DNA from: Massilia sp. H-1
GTDB taxonomy: Bacteria; Pseudomonadota; Gammaproteobacteria; Burkholderiales; Burkholderiaceae_D
Direction of reading: 5' to 3'
NCBI GenBank assembly: GCA_024703915.1
Contig: CP087969.1
Span: forward strand, 2,232,001 to 2,296,000
Length of the DNA stretch: 64,000 bases
This document shows, one piece after another, positions 1-9,666 of the stretch. The notes under the pieces are model-generated. The model was given only the letters and a program-made list of their open reading frames with translations, made no database searches and was not told the DNA's origin. Position numbers and translations under genes: made by a program. How positions within the stretch are numbered: position 1 is the first letter of the stretch; every line of letters begins with the position of its first letter.

Positions 1-1634
1 GGCACCGGCCTGCGCGCTTACCGCCGCCAACCCGGCGGCCTCGCTGCGGCTTGGCGACCGGCTGGGCGCCGTGGCCTGGTCGCTGGGCGCGGACATCTCG
101 CGCACCGTCACCGACTACGAAGCGCGGCTGGACGACAAGATCGACGGCCCCAACGCGGCGCGCCGTACTACCCTGGACCGCAGCGCCAGGACCATCACCC
201 GCTTCGGCTTGTCGCCGCGCCTGACCTGGAAGATGGACGGCGGCGACAGCCTCGCCTGGCAGGCGCTCCTGGAGCGCGCACGCGACGACTCCCTGGGCGG
301 CGCCAGCGAGACCCTGATCTCCGGTGTGCCCACGACCTACCCCGAGAATAATTTCTCGATTCATTCCACCATCGCGGCCGTACGCAGCGACCTGACCTGG
401 ACCCACCAGGCGGGCGAGGACGGCAAGCTGCTGGTCAAGGCCTAAGCATCAACCGCAACAAGCGCGAGAACGCCTACCTGTTCCAGGGCTTCGGCCCGGC
501 CACGCTGGTGCGCGCGGTCGACTCGGACGCCATCGACAACGCCGCCACCCTGAGCGGCAAATACCTGGCGCAGCTCGGCGCCAAGCCACAGTCTGGGCCT
601 GGGCTGGGACGGCGGCCGCACCGAACGCAGCGAACGGCGCCTGCAGAACGACAGCACCGCCGACGGCCTGCCGCTCGGCTCCCTGGACGAAGACTACCGT
701 GCCCGCGTGACCCGCATGGCGCTGTTCGCCCAGGACGAATGGGCCGTGACGGCGCGCCTGCAAGCCTATCTCGGCTTGCGCTGGGAAGGCCTGCGCACCA
801 GCATCTCGGGCCGCACGCTGCCAGAGACGGGCGTACAGGGCCAGCGTGCCCGGTCCGATTGTCCAGCTGCTGTGGAAGCTGCCGGAGTCGGACAAGGACC
901 AGCTTCGCCTGGCGCTGTCGCGCACCTACAAGGCGCCCACCTCGCGCCAGCTGGTGCCGCGCCGCTTCACCACCAACAATGGCAACGGGCCGACCAATCC
1001 TGACGCGCGCAAATCCCGCGCTGCGGCCCGAACTGGCGTGGGGGCTGGACGCGGGCTACGAACGCTATTTCGGCAAGAACGGTTCGTTCAGCGTGTCGGC
1101 CTACGCGCGCCGCATCGACGACGCGATCGTCAACGACCTGAGCGAGGATGCGCGCGGCTGGGTCGCCACGCCATTCAACAATGGCCGCGCCAGCACGGCT
1201 TAGCCTGGAATTCGACACCCGGATCGCGCTCGGTGCGCGCACCTGAACTGCGCGCCAATGCGGCGCGCAACTGGTCGCGGCTGGACGCGGTACCGGGCCC
1301 GGACAACCGGCTGGCCGACCAGGTCCGCGCCAGCGCCAATCTGGGTCTCGATTTCCGGGCGACGCCTACCCTGGACGACAGGCATGAATCTCAACCTGCA
1401 GTTCGGCGGCCCGGTGCAGGCGACACCGCTGCTGCGCACCTACACGGGCCCGGCGCGCCTGCTCGATCTGTACGGGGTGTGGAAGATCGATTCCGCAACC
1501 CAGCTGCGCCTGACCGTCACGGATGCCCTGCATCAGGACCGCATTAGCCGCCAGCAAGTTGCTTAGGCGAGGCGCGCAGCGGTGCCACGCTCGCGCGCAC
1601 GCTGGTCCGGCTGTCGCTGGAAATGAAACTCTAG
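1..1634 (+). CDS. TonB-dependent receptor, C-terminal beta-barrel part (start outside window, frame broken)
   Basis: This is the barrel portion of an outer-membrane receptor that takes up a ligand (siderophore, haem or similar) using TonB energy. The plug domain would lie upstream of base 1. Recognisable pieces are ALFAQDEWAV followed by LGLRWEGL (about 715-795), the loop YKAPTSRQL near 930, and the last barrel strand LVRLSLEMKL with stop TAG at 1632-1634. The frame shifts several times. At 440-447 GCCTAAGC stands where Lys-Ala-Gly-Ile is expected, at 1198-1204 GCTTAGC replaces Ala-Gly before LEFD, and at 1561-1568 GCTTAGGC replaces Ala-Gly. Other breaks lie near 590, 835 and 1010. I read these as sequence errors. 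The ligand cannot be told. The end overlaps the convergent DUF1203 gene by four bases. Confidence 0.75.
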
Positions 1635-2103
1635 CGCGGCCGTTCGACGCGCAGGGCGTAGCAGCCGTAGGTGGGAAAGCGGGCCAGCACGAAGGCGGCG
1701 CCGTGCTTAGCTGAACAGGCGCTCGAGCTGGGCACTGGCGTCAGCCGGTGTGCTCAGCACCGCGTCGACGATGCGCTCCTGGTCCGAATAAGCGCGCAGG
1801 ACGAAACTGGCGCCCAGGTAGGGCTGCTCGCCTTCCACCGGCAAGGCCGGCGGCGGCGCGCACGGCGCGTCGGGCTGCGCCAGCACGAACACGGGACCGT
1901 ATTCGCGGTAAGGCCCGGTGCGCTCAAAAGGACAGTAGCTGGCCAGGATCAGGGCTTCGCCCGGCCGCGCGCGCCGCAACGCATCGCGGCACGGCTCGCC
2001 ATCGGCCTGCGGTCAGATGCTCGACCGGCTGGCCCAGGTCGTCGATACCCTGGCCGCGCACCTGGGCGAGGAATGCTGCGCGCATGGGGACAATGTGAAC
2101 CAT
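1631..2103 (-). CDS. DUF1203 family protein (frame broken)
   Basis: A small cytoplasmic protein of about 157 residues with no known reaction. The family assignment rests on the middle block RPGEALILASYCPF, then GPYREYGPVFV, and on a C-terminal LARFPTYGCYALRVER segment, which is characteristic of DUF1203. The start chosen is the ATG at 2103 (MVHIVP). The frame breaks near 2010, where the expected DGEPCRDA is displaced, and at about 1704. There AGCTAAGCAC (minus strand) stands where Ser-Arg-His (AGCCGGCAC) restores the frame, so this is another corrupted GCCGGC site. The gene is convergent with the TonB receptor, overlapping it at 1631-1634. Confidence 0.7.
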
Positions 2104-2182
2104 GTCAACTCCGGATCAGATGAACAGGCCCACAGTGTGCCCCTTCCCTGTCGTGGCGTCGCTTCGGTTCTTGCTCCTGAAT

Positions 2183-2676
2183 TTATCCGCCCAGCATCTG
2201 GGCGATCTGGCGCCAGAAACCGTCCGGGATATATAACAGGGCCGCCGTCATGGTCAGGTAGCGCGAACTTGCCGATCGCCATGTACCCGAAGCTGGGCCA
2301 GAACGGCAGGTGCAACCAGCCGCCCAGCGTGCACAGCGGATCGCCGATGCCCGGCACCCAGGACAGCAGCATGGTCTTGGCGCCATAGCGGGCCAGCCAG
2401 GCGAACCAGCGGCTTTCGCGCTCCTTGGCGAACGCGACCTTGGCCCGGTAGCCGATGAAATAGTCGAGCGCCCCGCCCAGGGTGTTGCCGCAGGTAGCCA
2501 CCAGGATGGCTTAGCCAGAACATGGCCGGATTGGCCTTGATGACCGCGAACACGGCCGGTTCCGACCCCAGCGGCACCAGGGTGGCCGACACAAACGCGA
2601 TCACGAAGACCGAACTGAGCCCTACCGCAGGCGCGGAAAGCAGTTTCAGAAGCCAGAGGACGGCAAATTCGATCAT
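2183..2676 (-). CDS. yqaA: YqaA/DedA-like (SNARE-associated family) inner-membrane protein (frame broken)
   Basis: A polytopic membrane protein of about 165 residues, related to the DedA family, whose members are thought to act in lipid handling or membrane homeostasis; the function of YqaA itself is unknown. Family features visible are an N-terminal hydrophobic helix (MIEFAVLWLLKLLSAP), the ATCGNTLGGALDYFIG motif, and the re-entrant segment KTMLLSWVPGIGDPLC. The break at about 2510 has CTAAGCC where Phe-Trp-Pro-Ala (TGGCCGGCC) is expected. A second, near 2260, lost two bases from GCGCGC, after which the frame KFARYLTMTAALLYIPDGFW resumes. Start ATG at 2676. Confidence 0.75.
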
Positions 2677-2879
2677 GGAACGGGCGGGTCGGGAACATGG
2701 GAAGTGGCGCGGCCCATTATAATGAGGAAAATCTATCGCAACGACACGATAGGCTGAGCCCGTTACCCCGGGCCGCCGATCGCACTGTTCGTCCCGGTCA
2801 CCAGCCGGTCAGCCAGTCCAGCGTCAACCTGAATCGCGTTCCGGAACTTTCCGGCCCAAGAATGACTTGTGTGCAGACT

Positions 2880-4424
2880 ATGACTATCGATTACCTGAAA
2901 AAAATACTGACCGCAGCTCTACGACGTCGCCTCCGAAACGCCGCTCGAACTGGCGCCGCAACTGTCCAAGCGCTTCGAGAACCGCATTTATTTCAAGCGC
3001 GAGGACGTGCAGGACGTATTCAGCTTCAAGATTCGGGGCGCGTACAACAAGATGGCCAACTTGCCGGTCGCCCAGCTCAAGCGCAGGGTGATTTGCGCGT
3101 CGGCTAAGCAACCATGCCCAGGGCGTGGCAATGTCGGCGGCCAAGCTCGGCTGCCGCGCCGTGATCGTGATGCCGACCACCACGCCCAGCGTCAAGGTCG
3201 ATGCCGTCAAATCGTTCGGCGGCGCCAACGTGGAAGTCATCCTGCACGGCGAGTCGTACACCGATGCCTACAATCACGCGCTGACCCTGGAAAAAGAACA
3301 GAAGCTCGCCTTCGTCCATCCCTTCGATGACCCGGACGTCATTGCTTAGGCCAGGGCACGATCGGCATGGAAATCCTGCGCCAGCACTCGGGCCCGATCC
3401 ATGCGATTTTCGTGGCCATCGGTGGCGGCGGCCTGATCAGCGGGATCGGTTCCTACGTCAAGGCGATCCGCCCGGACATCAAGATCATCGGCGTGCAGTC
3501 CCTCGATTCGGACGCGATGGCGCGCTCGCTCAAGGCCGAAGGAACGGGTCACCCTGGCCGACGTGGGCCTGTTTGCCGACGGCACGGCCGTGCGTCTGGT
3601 CGGCGAAGAAACCTTCCGCGTCGCCAAGGAAGTGGTCGATGAAATCATCATCGTCGACACCGACGCCATCTGCGCCGCCATCAAGGATGTGTTCCAGGAT
3701 ACGCGCAGCATTCTCGAACCGTCCGGCGCTGGCCGGCGTGGCCGGCGCCAAGGCCTACATCGAGCGCGCGGCGCTGACCAAGAACCCGATCCGCAACGAA
3801 ACGCTGATCTCGGTCGCCTGCGGCGCCAACATGAACTTCGACCGCCTGCGCTTTGTGGCCGAGCGCGCCGAGCTGGGCGAATCGCGCGAAGCCGTGTTCG
3901 CCGTCACCATTCCCGAGAAGCGCGGCATGTTCAAGCGCTTCTGCGAACTGGTCGGCCCCGCGCAACGTGACCGAATTCAATTACCGCGTCAGCGATGCCG
4001 ACCATGCCCACGTGTTTGTCGGCGTGCAAATCGCCAGCCGCGGCGAATCCTCGGTGCTGGCCCGCACCTTCGAAGAACATGATTTCAAGACACTCGACCT
4101 GACCCACGACGAGCTGGCCAAGCTGCACATCCGCCACCTGGTGGGCGGCAAGAGCGCGCTGGCCCAGGACGAGCTGCTGTATCGTTTCGAATTCCCGGAA
4201 CGTCCGGGCGCGCTGATGCGCTTTTTGGCCAGCATGGCGCCGAACTGGAATATTTCGCTGTTCCATTACCGCAATCAGGGCGGCGATGTGGGCCGCATCC
4301 TGGTCGGCCTGCAAGTGCTTAGTAGGCAGAGATGGACGAATTCCGCCAGTTCCTGACCACGCTCGGCTACCGCTACTGGGACGAATCCGCCAACCCCGTG
4401 TACAAACTGTTCCTGGGTAATTAA
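2880..4424 (+). CDS. ilvA: Threonine ammonia-lyase (threonine dehydratase), biosynthetic type (frame broken)
   Basis: A PLP enzyme that deaminates L-threonine to 2-oxobutanoate, the first step to isoleucine. The PLP lysine lies in [11 protein letters not shown] (about residue 52), the glycine loop is [13 protein letters not shown], and two ACT-like regulatory repeats follow ([15 protein letters not shown] and [15 protein letters not shown]), which in this family bind isoleucine and valine. The length of about 514 residues suits the biosynthetic form. Breaks: 2910 (two bases lost from CGCG), 3108 (GCTAAGC for Ala-Gly in SAGNHAQG), 3345 (GCTTAGGC for Ala-Gly in IAGQGT), 3545, 3733, 3960 and 4317. 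An in-frame ATG at 2862 is an alternative start. queF follows 13 bases downstream. Confidence 0.93.
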
Positions 4425-4437
4425 TAGCAGACAAAGA

Positions 4438-5267
4438 ATGACCAATACCGCCGACCTTTCACCACTGGGCAAGACCTCCGCCTACCAGACCCACTACGCG
4501 CCGGAATTGCTGTTCCCGATTCCGCGCCAGCAAAAGCGACGAGCTGCAACTGACGGGCACGCTGCCCTTCTTTGGCGTGGACATCTGGAACGCCTACGAA
4601 TTGTCGTGGCTGAACATGCGCGGCAAGCCGCAGGTGGCGATCGCGACCATCTCGGCACCGGCCGATTCGCCCAACATCATCGAATCGAAGTCGTTCAAGC
4701 TCTATCTGAACTCGTTCAACCAGACCCGTCTGGCCAATGAAGAGGCGCTGCTGGCCCTGCTGCGCGAAGACTTGTCCAACGGTTTCGGCGCGCCGGTGCA
4801 GATCGTGCTGACCCAGCCGGACGGCTTCGGCAAGGTCAAAATGGGCGAACTCGACGGTGTACTGCTGGACCGGCTCGACATTGACGTCGACCACTATTCA
4901 TGCGCGCCGGAATTGTTACATGCGGCGCGCGACGAAGCCCCGGTGAGCGAAACGCTGGTCTCGCACCTGCTCAAATCGAACTGCCTGGTGACCGGGCAGC
5001 CGGACTGGGCCAGCGTGCAAATCAAGTACGTGGGACCGCAAATCGACCAGGAAGGCTTGCTGCGCTACCTGATCGGCTTCCAGCGAACACAACGAGTTCC
5101 ACGAGCAATGCGTCGAGCGCATCTTCGTCGACATCCTGCGCCAGTGCGCACCGCAAAAACTGGCCGTCTACGCCCGTTATACCCGGCGCGGCGGACTGGA
5201 CATCAACCCCTGGCGCAGCAACTTTTCGGGCCCGCCGCCAGCCAATCTGCGCACCGCCCGCCAGTAG
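4438..5267 (+). CDS. queF: NADPH-dependent 7-cyano-7-deazaguanine reductase, long two-domain form (frame broken)
   Basis: Reduces the nitrile preQ0 to preQ1 in the pathway to the tRNA base queuosine. The catalytic cysteine is in [13 protein letters not shown], and the C-terminal signature is [16 protein letters not shown]. At about 276 residues this is the long form with a duplicated tunnelling fold, as in E. coli. Two breaks, near 4532 (LysArgAspGlu, AAGCGCGAC shortened to AAGCGAC) and near 5083 (CAGCGCGAA shortened to CAGCGAA), each lost a CG dinucleotide. The ATG at 4438 sits 13 bases after ilvA, so the two may be cotranscribed, though they share no pathway. Confidence 0.93.
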
Positions 5268-5658
5268 GCGGTTTGAGCCCACGTCAAGCCCCGGCGGCTC
5301 CCGGTTGACGGAATTGCCGCACGGGAATATGTTGGGGACGCTTGGCGTTTGGTTTACAATAAAACAACAGTGAGCTCTGCACTGCAAGGCCCTGCCAAAC
5401 TGGCATAATTGTCTGTCGCCGCAGGCTTTGATCGCTGCAATAGTTTGCGAAGTAACATTCTTCCCGTGGGAAATTTGCGGAAAGTCCGCAAGGATCGCGC
5501 GCAGCCCTGCTCTTGTTGCGTAATTCGCCATTCCTCTTGCGAAAGATCAATGCGGGGAGGATACTTAGTAAGACCGAATTCGGATGTCAGGGCCGGAAAA
5601 CAAGCCTATAATTCTGGCTCGCAAGCACCTTTGTGCATTGCACCATATGATCAGTGTT
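5268..5658. other. Gene-free stretch between queF and ptsN
   Basis: About 390 bases with lower GC content than the flanks. I see no open frame with recognisable similarity, no RNA fold I can name, and no clear terminator for queF. It probably holds the promoter for ptsN-hprK-rapZ, which in relatives is read from upstream rpoN-hpf. Here the three genes have lost that upstream partner. Confidence 0.5.
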
Positions 5659-6139
5659 ATGACCAACCTCAGCAAAATCCTATCGCTCGAGAACGTGCTG
5701 CTCGATCTCGAAGTGTCTAGCAAGAAGCGCTTTCGAGCAGGCCGGGCTGATTTTCGAAAACAACTGCGGCATCGCCCGCTCTACCGTTTCCGACAACCTG
5801 TTCGCGCGCGAACGCCTGGGCTCGACCGGCCTCGGCCATGGCGTCGCCGTCCCGCACGGCCGCATCAAGGGCAGCAAGAGCCTCAAGTCCCCGCTCGGCG
5901 CCTTCGTGCGCCTGGCCGAACTGATTCCGTTCGAGTCGCCCGACGGGCAGCCGGTCAACTTGTTGTTCTTCCTCCTGATCCCCGATCATGTGACCCAGCA
6001 GCACCTCGAAATTCTGTCCGAAATCGCCGAAATGTTTTCCGACGACGCCTTCCGCACCGCGCTGGCCACCGATCCGGATCCCAAGTCGGTCCACCAGCGC
6101 ATCACGAACTGGCAACCAAGCCTGCAGGCACTGGGTTAA
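5659..6139 (+). CDS. ptsN: PTS nitrogen-regulatory IIA protein, EIIA-Ntr (frame broken)
   Basis: A phosphocarrier of the nitrogen phosphotransferase system that regulates potassium transport and nitrogen/carbon balance; it does not transport sugar. The phosphorylatable histidine is the one in GVAVPHGRIKG (about residue 72). N-terminal LSKILSLENVLLDLEVSSKKRAFEQAG is seen after correcting the break near 5729, where AAGCGCGCTTTC has become AAGCGCTTTC. After that the frame is open to TAA at 6137-6139, giving about 160 residues, normal for the family. hprK begins ten bases later, then rapZ, the usual trio. In relatives these three follow rpoN and hpf; here they do not. Confidence 0.92.
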
Positions 6140-6148
6140 ACTACCTTC

Positions 6149-7087
6149 ATGCTGCAAACCCCGCTGACCATCCAACGGCTCTACGACGACAACCGCGAAA
6201 GCCTGCAACTGGGGTGGTTCGCCGGTTTTCCCGGTGGCGAGCGCCTGATTTCGGGCGACGTCGCCTCGGCCGCCGACCAGGTCGGCCACTTGAATCTGAT
6301 TCACCCGGGCCGCATCCAGGTCTTCGGGCATCAGGAACTGACCTATTACCACCGCCTCAAAAGCGGCTCGCGCAGCCATGTGATCGGCGAACTGATCGCG
6401 GGCGGACCATGCGCGCTGATCATCGCGCAAGGCCTGGACACCCCGCCCGACATCTTGGCCATTTGCGACGAGCAAAATATTCCCCTGTTTTCCACGCCGT
6501 TGCTTACTGCCGCCCAGGTGATCGACTTCCTGCGCGTCTACCTGTCCAAAAAACTCGCGCAGCGCATCATCATGCACGGCGTGTTCATGGACGTGCTGGG
6601 TGTGGGCGTGCTGATCACCGGCGACTCGGGCCTGGGCAAAAGCGAGCTCGGCCTTGAATTGATTTCACGCAGCCACGGCCTGGTGGCCGACGACGCGGTC
6701 GAATTCTCGCGCATCGCGCCCAATATGATCGAAGGGCGCTGCCCGCCGCTGCTGCAAAACCTGCTCGAAGTGCGCGGCCTGGGCTTGCTCGACATCAAGG
6801 CCATCTTCGGCGAGACGGCCGTGCGCCGCAAGATGCGTCTCAAGCTGATCGTGCACCTGGTGCGCCGCAGCCGCTGGAAGAAGAAGTCGAGCGCCTGCCT
6901 TTCCTGTTCCCCACCGAAGACGTGCTGGGACTGCCGGTGCGCAAGGTCGTCATTCCCGTGGCGGTAGGCCTGCAACATCGCGGTGCTGCTGGAAGCCGCG
7001 GTCCGCAATACCATTCTTCAGCTGCGCGGCATCGATACCTTGCAGGAATTCATGGAACGCCAACGCCAGGCGATGAGCGGCGACTGA
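6149..7087 (+). CDS. hprK: HPr kinase/phosphorylase (frame broken)
   Basis: Phosphorylates and dephosphorylates a serine of HPr, tying carbon metabolism to regulation. The Walker A motif is GDSGLGKSE (about residues 157-165), followed by [11 protein letters not shown] and the family signature [16 protein letters not shown]-terminal [24 protein letters not shown] lies after breaks near 6875 and at 6965, the latter a corrupted GCCGGC (Ala-Gly before RNIAV). At about 6503 an in-frame CTTACT stands where Pro-Ala is expected (STPLPAAQV), so the written Leu-Thr is probably wrong. Start ATG 6149; rapZ follows after 63 bases. Confidence 0.92.
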
Positions 7088-7150
7088 TTTGTGAAATATC
7101 CGCGCTTGCCCCTTTAGCAAATTCGATGCGCATGCGGTATGATCGTTGCC

Positions 7151-8018
7151 ATGCGCATCGTACTCATCACTGGTATTTCCGGCTCCGGCAAATCGGTTGC
7201 CCTGAACGTTCTCGAAGACGCTTAAGCTACTACTGTGTCGACAATCTGCCCATCCACCCTGCTGCCCAGCCTGGTCGCGGCCCTGATCGCCGACGGCACC
7301 CAGACCCTGGCCGTGGCCGTCGATGCGCGCAGCGCCCAGTCGCTGGTCGAACTGCCCGCCAACATCCGCACGCTCAACGACGAAGGACACGACATCAAGG
7401 TCATGTTCCTGACCGCGAACACGCACTCGCTGGTGGCGCGCTTTTCCGAAACGCGGCGCAGCCATCCGCTGTCGCACCAGCTGCGCCCGGACGAAAATCC
7501 CGCTTCGCGCCGCACCCTGATCGAATGCATTCTGGAAGAGCGCGAACGCCTCTCGGCCATCGAACAGCTGGGCCACGTGATCGACACCTCGGACCTGTCG
7601 GCCAACAAGCTGCGCGCCTGGATCAAGGAACTGGTGGAGATCGAACGCGCGCCGATCACGCTGTTCTTCGAGTCGTTCGCCTTCAAGCTCGGCGTGCCGC
7701 TCGACGCCGACTTTGTATTCGACGTGCGCGCCCTGCCCAATCCCTACTACGACCTGACCTTGCGCCCGCTGACGGGCATGGACGCGCCGGTGATCGCCTT
7801 CCTCGACGCCCAGCCCAGCGCGGCCGAGCTGCTCGAAGACATCCGCGCTTTCGTCGAGAAATGGCTGCCGTCCTTCAAGACCGACAACCGCAGCTACCTG
7901 ACCATTGCCCTCGGCTGCACCGGCGGGCAGCACCGCTCGGTCTACATGGCCGAACGCCTGGCCGCCTACTTCCAGCCCGACCGAGCGCGTGGTTCTGCGC
8001 CACCGCGAGCAAGCCTGA
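7151..8018 (+). CDS. rapZ: RNase adapter protein / nucleotide-binding RapZ (frame broken)
   Basis: A P-loop protein that in enterobacteria senses glucosamine-6-phosphate and delivers small RNAs to RNase E; in betaproteobacteria the role is inferred. The P-loop GISGSGKS lies at about residues 8-15. The conserved [12 protein letters not shown] is split at 7220-7227, where GCTTAAGC replaces GCCGGC, a very clear example because this motif is nearly invariant. The C-terminal [20 protein letters not shown] is intact. A second break near 7983 lost CG from CGCGAGCGCG; correcting it gives the ending [10 protein letters not shown] and TGA at 8016-8018. Length about 289 residues, as expected. Confidence 0.93.
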
Positions 8019-8050
8019 GCGATAGCCCATGAGCGACAACAAGTGAAGCA

Positions 8051-8440
8051 TCAGCGCCCGGTCAGGGCGATTTGAGGGAATGCTGTTGCAGAAATTGGGC
8101 GTGAATGGGCGGCGAGTTGAATACCATCAGCGTATGAATGGTTGCCGGACCTGACCCGGCTCTCCTGTACGATCGCCAACCTGACCCTGCTACCGGTGTT
8201 TTCCACCTGTCGCCGATATTCTTTGCATGCATTATCTCTGGGCGAAAGAAGGTTTTTACAACCTTGTCTTTCGGGATCCATGTTACTGCTCTTCCATCCG
8301 GACTTTGAAAGACCAAATGAGTCCATATATGTAAGCGGGTTGCCGCCGACATAACCATACGTGTTGATCCCGCCGCGCAGAACCAATCGGGTCACTTTCG
8401 ACATACCGCCCTGTCTGCGGATCATAATCCCTGAAGTAGT
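8051..8440 (-). pseudogene. Displaced RHS C-terminal tip (core fragment plus unknown effector tail)
   Basis: Begins abruptly at the minus-strand side of 8440 with the RHS core end motif YFRDYDPQTGRYVESDPIG and continues GGINTYGYVGGNP, then changes to an unrelated tail (LTYMDSFGLSKSGW onward) ending at 8051. The core part is nearly identical in DNA to the end of the full RHS gene (compare 9573-9666). It has one extra C near 8385 that shifts the frame. No start codon or upstream core is present, so it looks like an orphan tip kept downstream of the active tip, a reservoir arrangement known for RHS and CDI loci. The tail has no motif I recognise. Confidence 0.6.
8343..8440 (-). repeat. Direct repeat of RHS core end, copy 1 (copy 2 at 9573-9666)
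   Basis: About 95 bases nearly identical to 9573-9666 in the same orientation. Both encode RDYDPQTGRYVESDPIG..RGGINTYGYVGGNP. Such repeats are where recombination can swap RHS tips. The copies differ mainly by one inserted base. Confidence 0.75.
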
Positions 8441-8449
8441 TGTATAACT

Positions 8450-8861
8450 TTAGTGCTCGAAGTCATTGCGAATATGTGCTTCAAACTCGGGACCAACCGG
8501 AGTTTCCGTCCTCCGAATTGAATAGGTATAATTTCCTCTTCCCAATGGTTTTTCTCCATAATGATCATCTGGCATCCACTCGAACGTTTTGTTAGCCACC
8601 TCTACTTGCAAGCGCGTATGGATATGCATTAGTTAGAGGCTTATATCCGCTTATTTGCTTCTCCGACAAATGGCCAAATGGTACGTTATTTAGAATAATA
8701 TTATTTAGTGGCACGCCAGTGTCATTCGACACCCTTACCATCGAAGTTTCGGGGTCCATTCGAGCTTGAGGCCGGACAAAGATAATAACAAGCATGACCG
8801 CAGCGAGCACTGCCAAGCTTACGGCGCCAAAGGTGCTTCGAAGTTTATTGTCAATATTCAT
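8450..8861 (-). CDS. Small membrane-anchored protein, candidate RHS immunity protein (frame broken)
   Basis: About 137 residues after correction. An N-terminal hydrophobic helix (about residues 13-30, AVSLAVLAAVMLVIIFV) is followed by a soluble domain with VEVANKTFEWMPDDHYGEK and SIRRTETPVGPEF, ending in NDFEH and TAA. The frame breaks near 8628, where TACGCGCGCTTG appears shortened to TACGCGCTTG; the corrected text reads NAYPYARLQVEVANK. It overlaps the upstream 70-residue gene by four bases (ATGA), which implies cotranscription with the RHS gene. Its position just behind a toxin tip suggests an immunity role, but this is inferred from context only; no family is recognised. Confidence 0.55.
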
Positions 8862-9070
8862 TTAATTCTATTTTTTAGCTTCAACTCTGCAGTAGATCTA
8901 CTACTAAGCGAGTCGCAGGTTTCCAATTGTCCCGTCAGGTTGGCAAGTATATGTCTGCTTTTAGCCAAGGACGATTTTCGAGCGCTCAGCCTACGGAATA
9001 AGTTACCAAGAAAAAATTCTTTTGCTTCTTGAACTAGGCCAAGCGCACGACCGGCCACTATTGTAGGCAT
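8858..9070 (-). CDS. Small hypothetical protein downstream of RHS toxin
   Basis: 70 residues, start ATG at 9070 preceded by the good ribosome-binding site GGAGAGGA. It is basic and leucine-rich, with EAKEFFLGNLFRRLSARK in the middle, and has no signal peptide. Its stop overlaps the start of the next gene (ATGA at 8858-8861). The gene sits about 105 bases after the end of the RHS toxin, the usual place for an immunity or chaperone gene. I do not recognise a family. Base composition is lower in GC than the surroundings, as in the rest of the RHS locus, which suggests acquisition by transfer. Confidence 0.5.
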   Translation of the reverse strand: MPTIVAGRALGLVQEAKEFFLGNLFRRLSARKSSLAKSRHILANLTGQLETCDSLSSRSTAELKLKNRIK

Positions 9071-9572
9071 TGCCTATTCCTCTCCGACGTTAGCATGGAT
9101 GCGAACTGAGCATTCGGCAACACATAGAAGCGCCATTATCGCCTGGACGAATGAAGGTCCACATAAAAGCGACATTATTTTTTGCATTTGCAGAGTTTAT
9201 CCCGTAAGGACTTATATTCATTCCAACTTCTCTCCAAATTGGCTCTTGCGTAAGGGTAAATAGTGTCGTGGCCAGCATCCGGCCAAGTAAAATGCCCGGC
9301 CTCGTGATAATAATTTTCCAACACTCTGGCTTGCATGTTTAGATTGAGCGGCTCAAGGAATCTTGTCGTCATATGTATATAGCCGTCGTAATGTGGCTGC
9401 CTCCCTATGATTTGTGCTTCCCCCCACCAGCCGCCCCCAGTGTAGTCAGCTTTTGGCGGACCGGCGCCTACATTCAAATTTGGAAGAAACCGCTTTGCTG
9501 TTATCCTGGCAGCATCAATATCACATTGCTCCAATCCCAACGGATCAATTCTACTTACGGGGTTTCCGCCAA

Positions 9573-9666
9573 CATAACCATACGTGTTGATCCCGCCGCG
9601 CAAACCAATCGGGTCACTTTCGACATACCGCCCTGTCTGCGGATCATAATCCCTGAAGTAGTTGTA
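9573..9666 (-). repeat. Direct repeat of RHS core end, copy 2
   Basis: Partner of 8343-8440. This copy lies in the RHS gene in front of the HEXXH tip and keeps the frame DPIGLRGGINTYGYVGGNP. Confidence 0.75.

Noticed and set aside
8051..8440. Independent protein gene for the displaced RHS tip
   Set aside because: No ribosome site or upstream core; the frame is shifted inside the copied core segment. It is better read as a silent tip.
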